Below are positions 1 to 9,947 of a stretch of 64,000 nucleotides of DNA, piece by piece. The notes beneath the pieces are model-generated. The model did not search any database. It was not told where the DNA came from and saw only the letters and a list, made by a program, of their open reading frames with translations. The first letter of the stretch is position 1. Every line of letters starts with the position of its first letter. Made by a program: the position numbers and the translations under genes. This DNA is from Tricholomella constricta (taxonomy: Eukaryota; Basidiomycota; Agaricomycetes; Agaricales; Lyophyllaceae): assembly GCA_013368375.1 (NCBI GenBank), contig JAACJP010000066.1, forward strand, positions 62,001 to 126,000. Reading direction: 5' to 3'.

Positions 1-2869
1 CCGTGTTTCCCTCGTCTGCCTTGTGGTGAAATTTGAAGATGTCATCGCCGATGAGGTAGGTCGCTCTGCCCATGGCGTTTGCTGTCGGGCAGTCGCGCAT
101 CCAGTGCTCCAGGTTACCACATAGGATGCAGGCCTTGTCCCGAATCCGTTGTTGTTTTACGTCTTTGTCGATCTTCACCCAGGGGCGTGTTGACTTCTTG
201 AACCCGAAGTTGTTGGCTTGTAGGGCCTCCTCATCGTCCCATGCGATTTCCTGGTCTTGCGCTTTACTTTCCTTACCTGAGTCCGGGTCCTGATCATGAC
301 TTTCGGCGTTCAAGTGTGCATTCCTGTTCCCTTGAGCCGTTTGCGGCGTCGTGCAGTTTGCGGGTCCGGCCGAAGGTCCAATCGGAGGTCGTGCGGAGGT
401 GTTGGAGGCGTTCGCGTTATTCGCCCAGAGGGGTTTGTAGGACTCTGGATTTTCTATGCGATGTTCCCAGTACCTCCGGTCGATTTGAGTGACCAGATCT
501 CGGTAACCTTCGTAGGTTTTGGGGCTTGGTGCGATGGCCAGGACGTTGAGGATTCATTGGGGGAGCGCTTTTCGCAGCGTGAACTGTAGCGCTACCCAGT
601 TCCAGCCTGTTTCGTACGCTTCCTGTTCGAACTTGATGATGAATGCTGTGAACTTTTCCCATTCCTTCATTTTCTGTCGCGAGATGTTATTCTCGGCTTC
701 CACCCTGGAGTTCGGTATGCTGAAGCGTGATCCCAATTCGTGTACGAACCCTTCCCAGTTCGTGAACATTGGGTGTTGTGGGTTGTACGTGAGTTGCAGG
801 CGGAAGTAGTCCATGGCTCCGTCTTTTAAGTAGGAGCTCGCGAATGATACCTTCAGGTGGTCCTGTTCGTAGGTAATCGTCTTGGCTTGAAACGTTACCA
901 GGCATTCTGTGACGAAGGTTTTCCATCTCCTCGGTTCTTTTCCAGTGAAGGGGTCCGGTTTCCTGATGTCGATTTTCGATTCCAGGTTTAGGAGGTGTCG
1001 GTACTGTTCCGGGGTAAGGTTTTGATTTGGGCCTAAGAATTGTTGCGGTGGAGGTGGAGGTCGTTGAGGGTTTGCGAAGTGGCCTCCCCCTGGATTTCCA
1101 GGTGGGCCTCCTCCTCCTCCTCCTCCGGGACCTCCCCCTCCCCATCCTGGGCCTCCTCCTCCCCATCCCGGACCTCCGGGGCCTCCTGGTCCTCGTGGTG
1201 GTCCGTATCCTCTGTGACCTCCTCCTCCTCCGGGCCCTCCCTGTCCTCCGGGACCTCCTCCGCCTCCGCCGGGGCCTCCCCCTCCTCCTCCGTAACCTCC
1301 TCCTCCCCCTCCTGGTCCCCCGGGGCCGTTTCCCCATTGAGATCTCGGGGTAGATGGTCCCGAAGGTCCCGGAGGTGGTTGTGGCTGTGGAGATGGTCCG
1401 TTATACTGGGGGTTTGGTCGTTCGCCGGGTATTGGTGGGGCTGGTCCGCGGTTGTAGCCAGTTCTGTATTGTTCGAACTGAGGGAACTGTTGTTGGGTCC
1501 CTTGCCTTCCTTCGAGGATGTTCACGTTTTGACCGGGGCCGGGGTCCGCTCCGATTCCACGTCGTTCTCTTGGGGAGATTGGGCGTGGGCCTTGCGGTGA
1601 CCTCCTGTTCTGATTCGCCAGGTGAGGTGGTGTTTGGCGCCAGTCTTCTCGTGTCCTAGGGGGTGCTCCTCCTTCTTCCCGGTTTTCTTCGCGTAATTCG
1701 TAGCTATGAGCATACGATAGCGGCGTTGGGATTCCTTGTTCCGACGGAGGTAGGGGAATATTCTCGGATTCCCTCTGAGGAGCTCCTTCTTGCATTGCGG
1801 AGGTCCTTTGTGGGCCTTGAAAACCCGAGTTTGGCCTGGAAAACGGTCCTTCGAAAGAGGGGTTCTCTTCGGGGATCCTTTGCAAATTGTGGGCTCCCCA
1901 GAACCCAAACGTCGGAGCTCTTCGAGCGTCCATCTCTAGCGTGATGGTGGGTTCGAACCCTTCTTGACTTGGGGGTGCGTTCCCTTGGTTCATCCTCCGG
2001 AGTAGAGCCGAGGCTGACTGCGTATTGACGGTGCTCGTCGCTCGTGGAGGTTCCTCGAATCTCGTTTCGATTCTGGAGGGAATGGGTTCCTGAATGGGCA
2101 TGTGGAAAGAACGTCCCGCACTTTGGGGGTCAGAGAATCTTCTTCTCTTGTTGGACGTCTGTATTTCTCCCGCCAGGGCATGTAATCTTCTTTTGTTTCC
2201 CCCCATTTGCAACAACACCGTCAGTTGTGGGGGTAGTCGATGGGCTTCGTGCAACTGCATGGTCGACAACACGAGATTGGCCCATTGTTCCGGTGTTCTG
2301 GGTTGGTGGTCCATCCCCATGGTCTCGACCAGGAGCTCGTGTGCTTGACGTGAAAACTCCTCTCGTGACATGCGGAGCTCGTATAGTATCCTCTCGTGGT
2401 CTGAGCCGTGTAGAAAGGGGTTTTGTTGACGAGCGAACTGTCCTTGTCCCTCCTCTTGAGCCCTATCCCTCCTTTGGAACATCTCCGGGTTCCTCAGCCT
2501 GTCGTAATACGACCCGGGAGTCTGGTTGCTTGATGGCGAAGGTCCGGAGGTCGTTGCTGATGGTGGTAAGGGGGGATAGCTGGGGGTGGCGAGTTGGTAG
2601 GAGGGGTTGAATATGTTTGAGGGGGTCCGGGGTAGGGGTCGTCGTGGGTCCTGACTGACTGAGGAAAAATCCCCCTCGTGTTGGCCGGGTTGGAAGATCT
2701 GGTGTTCCAGCCTGGACCTGTTGGATCCGAAAGTCCCTTGCATCGGAGGTCCTGTTGAGGCAGGGGAGGTTTCGAAAGGTGGTGGTGAAGGTCTCCGTTG
2801 AGTGAAGGAGGGACCTTCGAAGTTTTGATAGCGGATGGTGGTGTTGGGCTCCACTATCGTCGAGGACAT
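1..2869 (-). pseudogene. gag: Gag polyprotein of element A, interrupted by a nonsense codon
   Basis: Translation starts at 2869 and stays open for 771 codons. It has a Pro-rich N-terminal region, then a long Gly/Pro-rich low-complexity stretch (about 1080-1330), then a capsid-like region with the [18 protein letters not shown] motif. It then hits TGA at 554-556, where the intact homologue in element E reads CGA; the preceding codon also differs. Homology to the E gag continues without a break to the window edge, including the zinc-knuckle segment near 100-130 with Cys and His codons still recognisable. I therefore read the whole stretch as one gag gene broken by one stop rather than a short protein. 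The C-terminus and pol are outside the window. Confidence 0.85.
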
Positions 2870-2898
2870 GTCCGGTGGGTGGGAGGACCTCGATATTA

Positions 2899-3249
2899 TG
2901 TTAGGACCTGTGTAACACGCCGGTTACAGAGTTGTTCTGGAACCACCGAAGCGGACAGGCCTGACGTTTGTCGAGGAAGACGGCCTTCAAATGGGATATC
3001 CGGAGGTCGTGAGCGTCGACGAATGCGTTCACAAGAGCGTTTACGAGAACGTGTGGAGCTCAAGGGATACGAGTAAGAGAAACAGAATAGATTGAGAGCA
3101 AAAGGAATCGAGAACAGAGACTGGTCGTAACAATAAGCAATATCAAGGTAAAGAGTCAGGAAAGAAGTGGTGTCATATTATATACAGTCGTGCGGGAAAA
3201 CGTAGTGGGATGTGAGTTTTAGGGGTGGTCGTTAGGGGTGGTCGTGACA
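2899..3249 (-). repeat. 5' LTR of element A
   Basis: A 351-bp sequence with TG...CA ends, homologous along its length to the two 358-bp LTRs of element E. The 12 bases immediately internal to it (2887-2898, ACCTCGATATTA) are identical to the E leader. The complementary self-primer segment inside this LTR has decayed to CAATATCAAGGT. The right edge abuts TGAGC; the partner target duplication lies outside the window. Confidence 0.88.
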
Positions 3250-3870
3250 TGAGCTTTCTCCTTTTCCTGTCTCCTTCGATATTCTCATCAGGAGAGGGAG
3301 ACCTCTCATGGATGCGGTTGGATTCTTCGGCTCGGTCAAGGAATTCATTGAGTTCTCGGTCCGCTTGCGAGCCTGTTGGGGATTGATAGGATTCCAGCCA
3401 CGGGCGAGGTCCGAACGCTTGAGTTCCTTCAGACTGCTGCGCTCTGTTCCCCCGTCAACTCGACGCTTTAATTTCTCTTTGAATCCCGTCAATGGAAGAA
3501 AGGTACTCTTTGATGACGAGTTCCCTCGCCAGTTCGTCTTCTGTCTCAAAGCTAAGAATTTTGAAGACCGCAAGAATGGCATCCCCTTTTTCGGTCTTTC
3601 CTTCTCGGAAGTCTTTGAGGACTGCTTCGACTTGGTTGGAGATATGAAATTGGAATTGTTGGTTTCTCCCATTGGGTTGTTCATCCGAGCCAAGAGTTCC
3701 GGAACCGGACTGGTCTCCCTCTGTACTTCCGTGGGAGAACGAATCCGAGTTAAAAGACTCTCAGGTTCTTGGCCCGAAGACCTGCGGTTGTCGCTGTCCA
3801 TAGGAGGCATGCTGCCTCGGCGCGCTCCCTCCCGTCGTCCCTGAATTTTGTTCGGACGCTCCTTGGGCAT
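3250..3870 (-). pseudogene. Remnant of a gag-like N-terminal ORF, cut by element A
   Basis: An ORF starts at 3870 and runs about 207 codons before entering the element A LTR, where it stops after a few LTR-derived codons. The protein is basic and rich in Ser, Arg and Lys, with repeated short segments of the type LLTRIRSP and LLARMNNP. Such phrases are common in N-terminal gag regions of other mushroom retrotransposons, and this is the only basis for the call. No catalytic domain or zinc knuckle is present in what remains. It could instead be an unrelated low-complexity host ORF. Insertion of element A removed its downstream part. Confidence 0.4.
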
Positions 3871-4487
3871 CGCTCGACATGTCCTAATGTCTTAGAATGT
3901 AAAACCGAATTTATTTGAGCTAAAGCGATGAGACGAAGGATTGGGACTCGAAAAATGGAGAGTGACAAAGCTGTGCGAAGCAGTCAACAACGAAATTCCC
4001 TGAGGATGAGAACAGATCTGCTTACCCAGAGAAGGGGGGGGTCAACGATGAAATCCCAGGGGGAGTTTCAGTTCCTCACCCTTCTTCTAGGGCAAGAGAA
4101 GTCTCGAATTCGTCACAGCCAGAATCAAGCGTGATCGGCGCGTCACCGCGGGTCGCCCAAAAACGCGCGGCGTTTTGTTTGTGTTTGGTTTGCATTTGAT
4201 GCGTGATGTGCCGTGCCGCCAGGTCACCCGGCTGCATTGGACTAGAGTAAATAAAAATTTAAACAACGATGATTGGTCACATTATGATTCACATCTCCTT
4301 TACTATTATCACGGTCTCTTATGTCTCATTCTTCTCCTTTACTAAAACCCCTTTTCAATTACCTATAGAAACCCTCTTATTTCGTAGACAAAGTTAGTAG
4401 AGTTAACTAGCGTCAAGAATCAAACTTCGAAAACTCACATTCTCTAGATTCTTACAGATCGACTGTAATCAACTCTGGAGTCTAAAC
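3871..4487. other. Intergenic region with the presumed promoter of the 4488 gene
   Basis: No coding region is supported here. An AT-rich segment near 4247-4264 (AAATAAAAATTTAAAC) and pyrimidine-rich stretches about 4290-4380 precede the start codon at 4488 and may hold the promoter and 5' leader of that gene. A poly-G run lies at 4037-4044. Confidence 0.5.
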
Positions 4488-6214
4488 ATGTCTGTTATCC
4501 CCGCACTCGCCCTCGGCTCACAAGACAGCGATTCGACTGTTGTCTCCCCTTACGCTGTCTCGGAGTACGAGAAGATTGCGTACTACAACGGCATCACCGA
4601 CAACGACGACCACCCCAACCTCCTTTACCGGTCTGATCTTTTCACCAATCCCTTCCCCAAGCCCCAGGGCAGATTCGCCAATCTCCCCTCCAAGTCGCTT
4701 CGAGAAGTCTACGACACCTCGCTCAACAAGGTCTGGCACACTGTCGGTCCCGAGATCCGCGACCTGGTGAAAGGTCGCAAGCTTCGCTATTCGTCCATCG
4801 ACCCTGCTCGCTTTGTCAGCTACGGAGAGGACGACGAGCAGACTCTCGGTCCACCCGTCATTTGGGTCGGTGTCTATCCCAACTCTACCTCTCCCGACAC
4901 CGCCCACGAGGTCTCCCAGGACATCCTTGCTCTTCTCGCGCAGAATGGAGTCCAGGATGTCGTGGTGGAGTGGCGTGAGGCCGTTTTGTCCAAGCTAACA
5001 GGTCCACCCCTCATGCGCGTTGTCGGCAGCCACAACCCTACCGCCCACGTCCGTCGTATCTTCACTGCCGCTCTCAACATTCCCCTCGCCACCAAGGAGA
5101 GGGAGACCGATGATGCCCAGGGTAGCCTCACTCTCTTCTTTCACGAATGCAAGGACAAGCACGGCAACCCCAGCGATAAGGTGTTGGGCGTCAGCAACTG
5201 CCACGTCCTCCGGAAGGACACCACCGTCGACTACGACTTCAAGGGGTCTGGCGCACCTAAACAGTATGTTCGTGCCAACGGAATGCGTCGCTTCCAGCAG
5301 GGTTTGGACGAAATCAGGACTCTCATTGGCAACCACGGCATGGTTGCCGACGCCTACATCAGAGGAATCGTCAGGTTGGAGGCGAAGCAGAACCGGGACA
5401 GAGATGACGATAGAGAGCTTCGCAAAAATAAAGACCTCTTGCTCGAGAGGCAAGAGGCTATCGCCGAGCTCGAGGAATTCTATGGTGAGGTCAAGAACCA
5501 GTGGAGCGACATTGGGCTCCGCAACATCGGTCACGTTCGTTACGCTAAGGCCATCTCCGTCGACATTGAGGGTGGAACACGGTATACGGAGGATTGGGGT
5601 GCTTTCGAAGTTGATGAGACGAAGGTCAAGGCCGAGTTTGAAGGCACATTCGTAGATCTGGGTGCGGTTTGACTCATTTTTATCATTTACTTTGTTTAAC
5701 AAAACTTTATTCAGGAACTGACATTTCTCTTGACAAAGTGACCGCCGTGTTCTATCCTCAGAGTAATACTAGGACCACTTTCGAGTATCCCGACGATCGA
5801 AAGCTCAAGATCCAAGGCGTCGTCACGCACGAACTCCTCGCCAATCCTGACTTGTTCGACAGCGAGAACCGGCCCTGCCTTATCGTCGGAAAAGACGGTA
5901 CCAAGACTGGCCTCACCTTCGGACGCTATGCGGGCCTCGAGTCCTTCCTCTGCGACGAACTCGGTGTTGAGTCCGTCGAGCTCGGAATCTACAACTGGGG
6001 GAAAAATTCGGGTGTCTTTGCAGGCAAAGGAGACTCTGGGGCCCTCGTCTGGGACGGCAATGGCCGTGTCGTTGGCCAACTCCACTCTGGTCAGTCGAAA
6101 GGCGGCTCAAGCAGCTCCCATGTCGCCTACGCCACCCCTGGCTGGTGGCTCCTGGAACGTATCAAGCTCCACTTTCCTTACGCCGTCTTCTTCCGCGACA
6201 CCTGGTCTGCGTGA
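4488..6214 (+). CDS. Trypsin-fold-like hypothetical protein of a multi-copy basidiomycete family, 557 aa
   Basis: Two exons, 4488-5661 and 5715-6214, join in frame across a 53-nt intron with a GTGCGG donor and TTCAG acceptor; the sum is 1674 nt. The N-terminal 200 residues are a family-specific domain (region around HEVSQDILALLAQNGVQDVV). The middle holds VSNCHVL, a plausible catalytic His, then a charged helical insertion around residues 290-330 and EDWGAFEVD, a plausible Asp. Exon 2 contains GKGDSGALVW, a classic serine-protease nucleophile motif, followed by QLHSGQ. The order His-Asp-Ser matches chymotrypsin-like folds. I recognise similar proteins as common uncharacterised mushroom genes. 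Whether it is an active protease is not known; the function is inferred from the motif only. No signal peptide is apparent. Confidence 0.82.
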
Positions 6215-6661
6215 GAACAACATTGTTGGCCTCCTGCCTTTGAGATGTCCACTTAGAGATGACTTTAATGAAGGAATCTGCTCAAAGCAATAGACAGCTT
6301 GTTGAAAATAGAATTATTGTGTACCATATGCTGCCATCATCTGACATTTTGCTCGTTACATGCAATGTCCGGGCCGCTTGATTGTCATAGGCGAAAATTT
6401 GTTCTGACCACAGGCAAGTAGCGTGGTGAGAACATCTTTATTCGATTGCTACGGAGGTCTGGAAGTGAGTATGACTTTGGTGTTTTCTGGGGGTTATTAA
6501 TATGAGCGGATTGCTGAAGATTTGCAGGAATTCAATCATGGGAGAAGCCGAGGTTTCTCAGGCCATAGGAGACCAAGAGGGAGGGATTGATGAATAGAAC
6601 TTCAGTGCAACACTTTGCGCGAAAGCTGTGAGATTATCTGGAACATACAACAATGATCCCG
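6215..6661. other. Intergenic region between convergent genes
   Basis: This 447-bp stretch holds the 3' flanks of the protease-like gene (plus strand) and of the PUP1-like pseudogene (minus strand). No coding potential or repeat was recognised. Confidence 0.5.
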
Positions 6662-7593
6662 CTATGTAGTATCCATCGCGTCCCCACCGACAAACGTGAT
6701 CTGCTCATTGACGACGAGATCGCGCACATTCTCGGTCTTCCACGCGGTGGTGCCACGGCGGAAGGCGTACTTGCGCTCCTTCTGCACGCGCATGTTGGGC
6801 ATCTCGACGTTCCGCAGCATCTCAGTGTGCGAAGCGGTGATGATGCAGGCGTCGATGTTTGAGCCGGAGCCGAGATCGTTGAAGATACCGGCGGAGATGG
6901 CGGCTTTCACGAGGTTGAGGGCATCTTCGCGCTATGGAGATAGATTTAACCATGCGGGTGATGAGGGCTAGTAGTTATAGGGTACGTACCTCCATGTTCG
7001 CTCGCCAGCCGCTTTCAAAAACGGCCATGGCGGCTAGACTACCTGAGCCCATCGTCACGTACGGGAGCTTGTCGGTGGAACCGTGTGGGTGGATTGTGAA
7101 GAGGTGGGGACCTGTGGCGTCTACTCCTCCAAGAACAAGTGCTGCACCTACTTGGCCCTGGTATCTATTGTGACTGCTGCTCTAGTTCGATTCGTGGTCG
7201 AGAAAGATGTGTTACGCACCTGAAGAGCATCTGCTTCAGCATCGTCATCGCCGTGACTACCCGCGGTTTGGAACCAGTCGAGAGCGCGTGCAACTCCATG
7301 TTTGATGAAATCAGGGCGGTGGTGAATTCAGTGTCTGCTGCCGTGCCAGCACCACAGCAACGAATGGACTCGGTGATGTGGTGGATCTGAAAAGGACATG
7401 GTCAGGAAGGTTGCAAGAGCGAGGTGAACGCGCGTCCTGGCATACCTTTTCGCAGTTCTTGTCCGCGACGATGGGTCCCTCTGTCGCTCGCGTATCGGCA
7501 CCGAGGGACTATTCCATCTTTGAAAAGGCATCCGACGATCGTGGTACCTGTGCTTGTGGCTTTGGGAAGAGGCCAGGCTATACGGTCATAATG
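6662..7593 (-). pseudogene. PUP1: Proteasome subunit beta2 (PUP1/PSMB7-type), 5'-truncated and frameshifted copy
   Basis: Reading right to left, exons at about 7446-7572, 7220-7386, 6990-7164 and 6662-6931 encode a recognisable beta2 proteasome subunit. They include ATSTGTTIVG with the N-terminal catalytic Thr of the mature chain, [54 protein letters not shown] and GIFNDLGSGSNID, ending MDTT. Introns are short with canonical ends. Directly after the catalytic segment one extra base (in the GAGGGAC run near 7503-7508) shifts the frame between FKDGIV and GADTRATEG. The 5' coding part with the propeptide start is missing: homology stops close to 7593, exactly where the Crypton-like array begins. 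Since beta2 is essential, another intact copy is expected elsewhere. A sequencing error at the indel cannot be excluded. Confidence 0.82.
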
Positions 7594-8162
7594 ATGTACC
7601 TGGGTTGTGGTGGCCACCGCGGGCACCTGCCGGTGACGTGCACGTGACCGGCTTCCCGCGCCAAAATCTCATGTCTGGGAACGTCGCCGAGACGCACCAC
7701 CCGTCGACCGTATACACCCCGGAAGAGGCAAGGTCTCACTCGTTGGAAGTGCCGATGGGAGAGAACGAGGAACCTTCGTTCGAGCAGTGTTCGATCGAAG
7801 GAAGCCGGTGAGTACCAATGTCTTCAAACGAGCGTTTGATTGACTTGGGGGGGCCGCAGGTTATCTTCTATTTAGATTGTGTTCGTTTTATTCAATCTAT
7901 TCGACTATTCGATCTCTTCGAACTCGCCGAACACGAAAGACCAAGGCTGATTGAAGTGTTTGGCGGGGTCGATCATCGCAAACGACGTCGGCGCGTGCGA
8001 TCGAAGGTATCGCAGCCACTGGACCCCGTCTAACCCCCGATCGAGCGATCGCCTGTTTCGTTTTCTTCGAGAGCGATGTGGGAGGCGTCTCAGCTGCGTC
8101 TCAGCTTGTTGCCCGTCTCCCGTTGTTTTCTGTTCCAGTGACAACACATCTAGCCCGGTACC
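7594..8162. other. Left end of Crypton-like copy 1, non-coding, with presumed promoter
   Basis: The first 50 bases form an imperfect inverted match to the right end of the unit and contain the palindromic segment GTGGCCAC. The rest has no convincing coding exon joined to the downstream gene; short ORFs here are not supported by splice sites or family resemblance. It probably holds the recombination site and the promoter of the 8163 gene. Confidence 0.5.
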
Positions 8163-9803
8163 ATGCCCAACGTCGTCGAGAGGCCGTATGAAGCCAGTGA
8201 TCTGTGAGTAGACAATTTTCATAGTGAGAACAGGCGTTGCTGAGTGTTTCAGCACTGTGAAGAAGGCGGTGCTCCTCGAGATGGTCAAACGGCAGCGCGA
8301 CAAATGGCCTCTCGCCTCGTTCAACCCGTCGAAGATCCGAGTCGAGACTCTGAGGGAACACCTCCTGTCAGGAGGATTCACGAAGCAGGTGACCTTCGAC
8401 AATACCACACTTGAGCCCCCTTCTATTGCCGTTGCCGGCCCTCAGAGCTCACCAGCACCTGCAACAGGTACGTGCTTTGCATGCACTGGCAAGCCCGTTC
8501 AGGTCTACCAATGACACCAATTAGATTGGCCCGAGAACATGACGAATCCTTCGCTCCTGGAGGCGGAGGGAAGTGACTCGAGGCATGAGCGAACAGGTAA
8601 GTCCATTGGAATTCACACTTTCGCAGTCATCTCATTGTCCAAGTCGGCATAGAAACTACTTCTCCTCGAACAGCAGCACCGCGTCTGACTGCAGCACTGC
8701 TCGAACTCCAGGCATCGAAGGATGAAGAGGACAAGGTAAGTCATTGTCTCAGGATCAACGCTGCTGCTTCGAGAGTTCAAATCAATTCTCCAGCTCCACA
8801 GACGACGCGAAGACCTTCACGCCTGCCGGATCCGTCTGTTGATCGAGGAATGGGTTGACACGTCGGCCGTCAAGAGGCATGTTGAAGACGTAGATCTGCG
8901 ACCGCTTGAAGTTCATCCAGCGGGTGATTGGGATATTCGAGCCACTGAGGTTCTCTGCGCGCTCCAAAACTCATTTTCGGCTATCGAAGGTAGGTCCTTT
9001 GTTGATTTACGAGATGTTGCTTATGCCGCTTGTACTTGACAGGCGTTGTGAAGGTCTCTGTCCCTGACACGATTGACCCCGAATATCGACGATGCTTTGC
9101 GAACATGGCTCGTGATGGAAATCCGTTGGTCAATACCGAGACCAATCCAGCCATTCTGAGAGTTCGAGACGCGTCAATGAAACTAATCATCGAGCATGTG
9201 CGTATCTTTTCCTGTTTGCTCAGCTATGTGTACTTTTTATGGTCAGTAATAGATACCATCTAGAGTGGTGCATATGCGTGAAACGGCTCATACCACACGC
9301 ACGGGCCACAATCGCAGTCACGACAACTCTGAAATCGCTCATACTGCGGGCCACAAACGCAATCGCGATGATTCTGACAACGAGTGTCCTCTGCAGAAAG
9401 CGACGAATCGAAAACAGGCGAGGACTACAGCTGCCTCCGAAGGAGAAGAGCGAGAAGATGTCGAGTGGCTGAAGCGTAAAGCAGCTACTCGGCCTGGCTA
9501 CATCGAGTTCTGCGCCAATCGCAATCGAAAGCTGAACAACCCCGCACGAGCCCGGTTTTGGAGTTTCGCTGCTTGTTTTTCCAGTACTTATTACAAGACA
9601 TACATCGACATTCCTGTACGAATTTCTCTTACTCTTCGATGCCACACGTGAATAAATATTTCGACCAGGGCATTTGCCATAAGGTTCGGGTCACCAAGAA
9701 GGCAATCATGGACGCTCTAGGCGTCGGAACCACAGCTCTTGCGGAGGCAGAGAACATGAGCAGGATAATGGATATGTATGGTGAACACGGCGGCCTCCAC
9801 TGA
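8163..9803 (+). CDS. Element-borne conserved protein of unknown function (gene X), copy 1
   Basis: Start MPNVVERPYEASDL at 8163 fits because its 41-nt exon splices in frame to 8253-8467, 8525-8596, an exon ending before GTAAGTCATTG (about 8733), and then 8794-8989, 9044-9203 and 9266 onward. All have clean GT/AG ends. Readable segments include a helical KKAVLLEMVKRQRDKW region, a RRREDLHACRIRLLIEEWVD segment, SVPDTIDPEYRRCFANM, and a basic region HKRNRDDSDNE that may be a nuclear localisation signal. I recognise this as a family that recurs in mushroom genomes near transposons, but know no function. The 3' end is uncertain: the frame stops at 9803, and a further exon to 9902 is possible. It lies about 145 bp upstream of the TET/JBP-like gene on the same strand. 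Confidence 0.68.
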
Positions 9804-9947
9804 TCTCAGGAGGTCATCGACACACTGCAAGATGACGAGCTTGTAGGCTCGGGAATTCTGGCATCGTTTCTGATACAATGGGAGAGGGACCACCCAATCT
9901 AACATCTATTATCTCTCTGACTTGATGTAATACTTTGAATGACAGAT

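Larger units (their letters stand above)
1..3249 (-). mobile_element. Element A: Ty3/gypsy retrotransposon, 5' part (truncated by window edge)
   Basis: This is a minus-strand LTR retrotransposon whose 5' LTR (2899-3249) and gag gene lie in the window; the rest lies beyond the left edge. It belongs to the same family as element E at 44256-54796: gag, leader and LTR align almost throughout, with scattered substitutions and small indels. Its LTR has diverged clearly from the E LTRs, and gag carries a nonsense codon, so this copy is older and probably inactive. It sits inside an older minus-strand gag-like ORF (3250-3870). Confidence 0.9.

Noticed and set aside
1027..1600. Plus-strand ORFs rich in Leu, Ser and Pro opposite the gag genes (also 52555-53140)
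   Set aside because: They are shadows of the Gly-rich gag stretch on the minus strand and have no introns or family features.
7905..8408. 167-aa minus-strand ORF at the left end of each Crypton unit
   Set aside because: It overlaps spliced exons of gene X on the other strand, has no splice context of its own and no recognisable family features.
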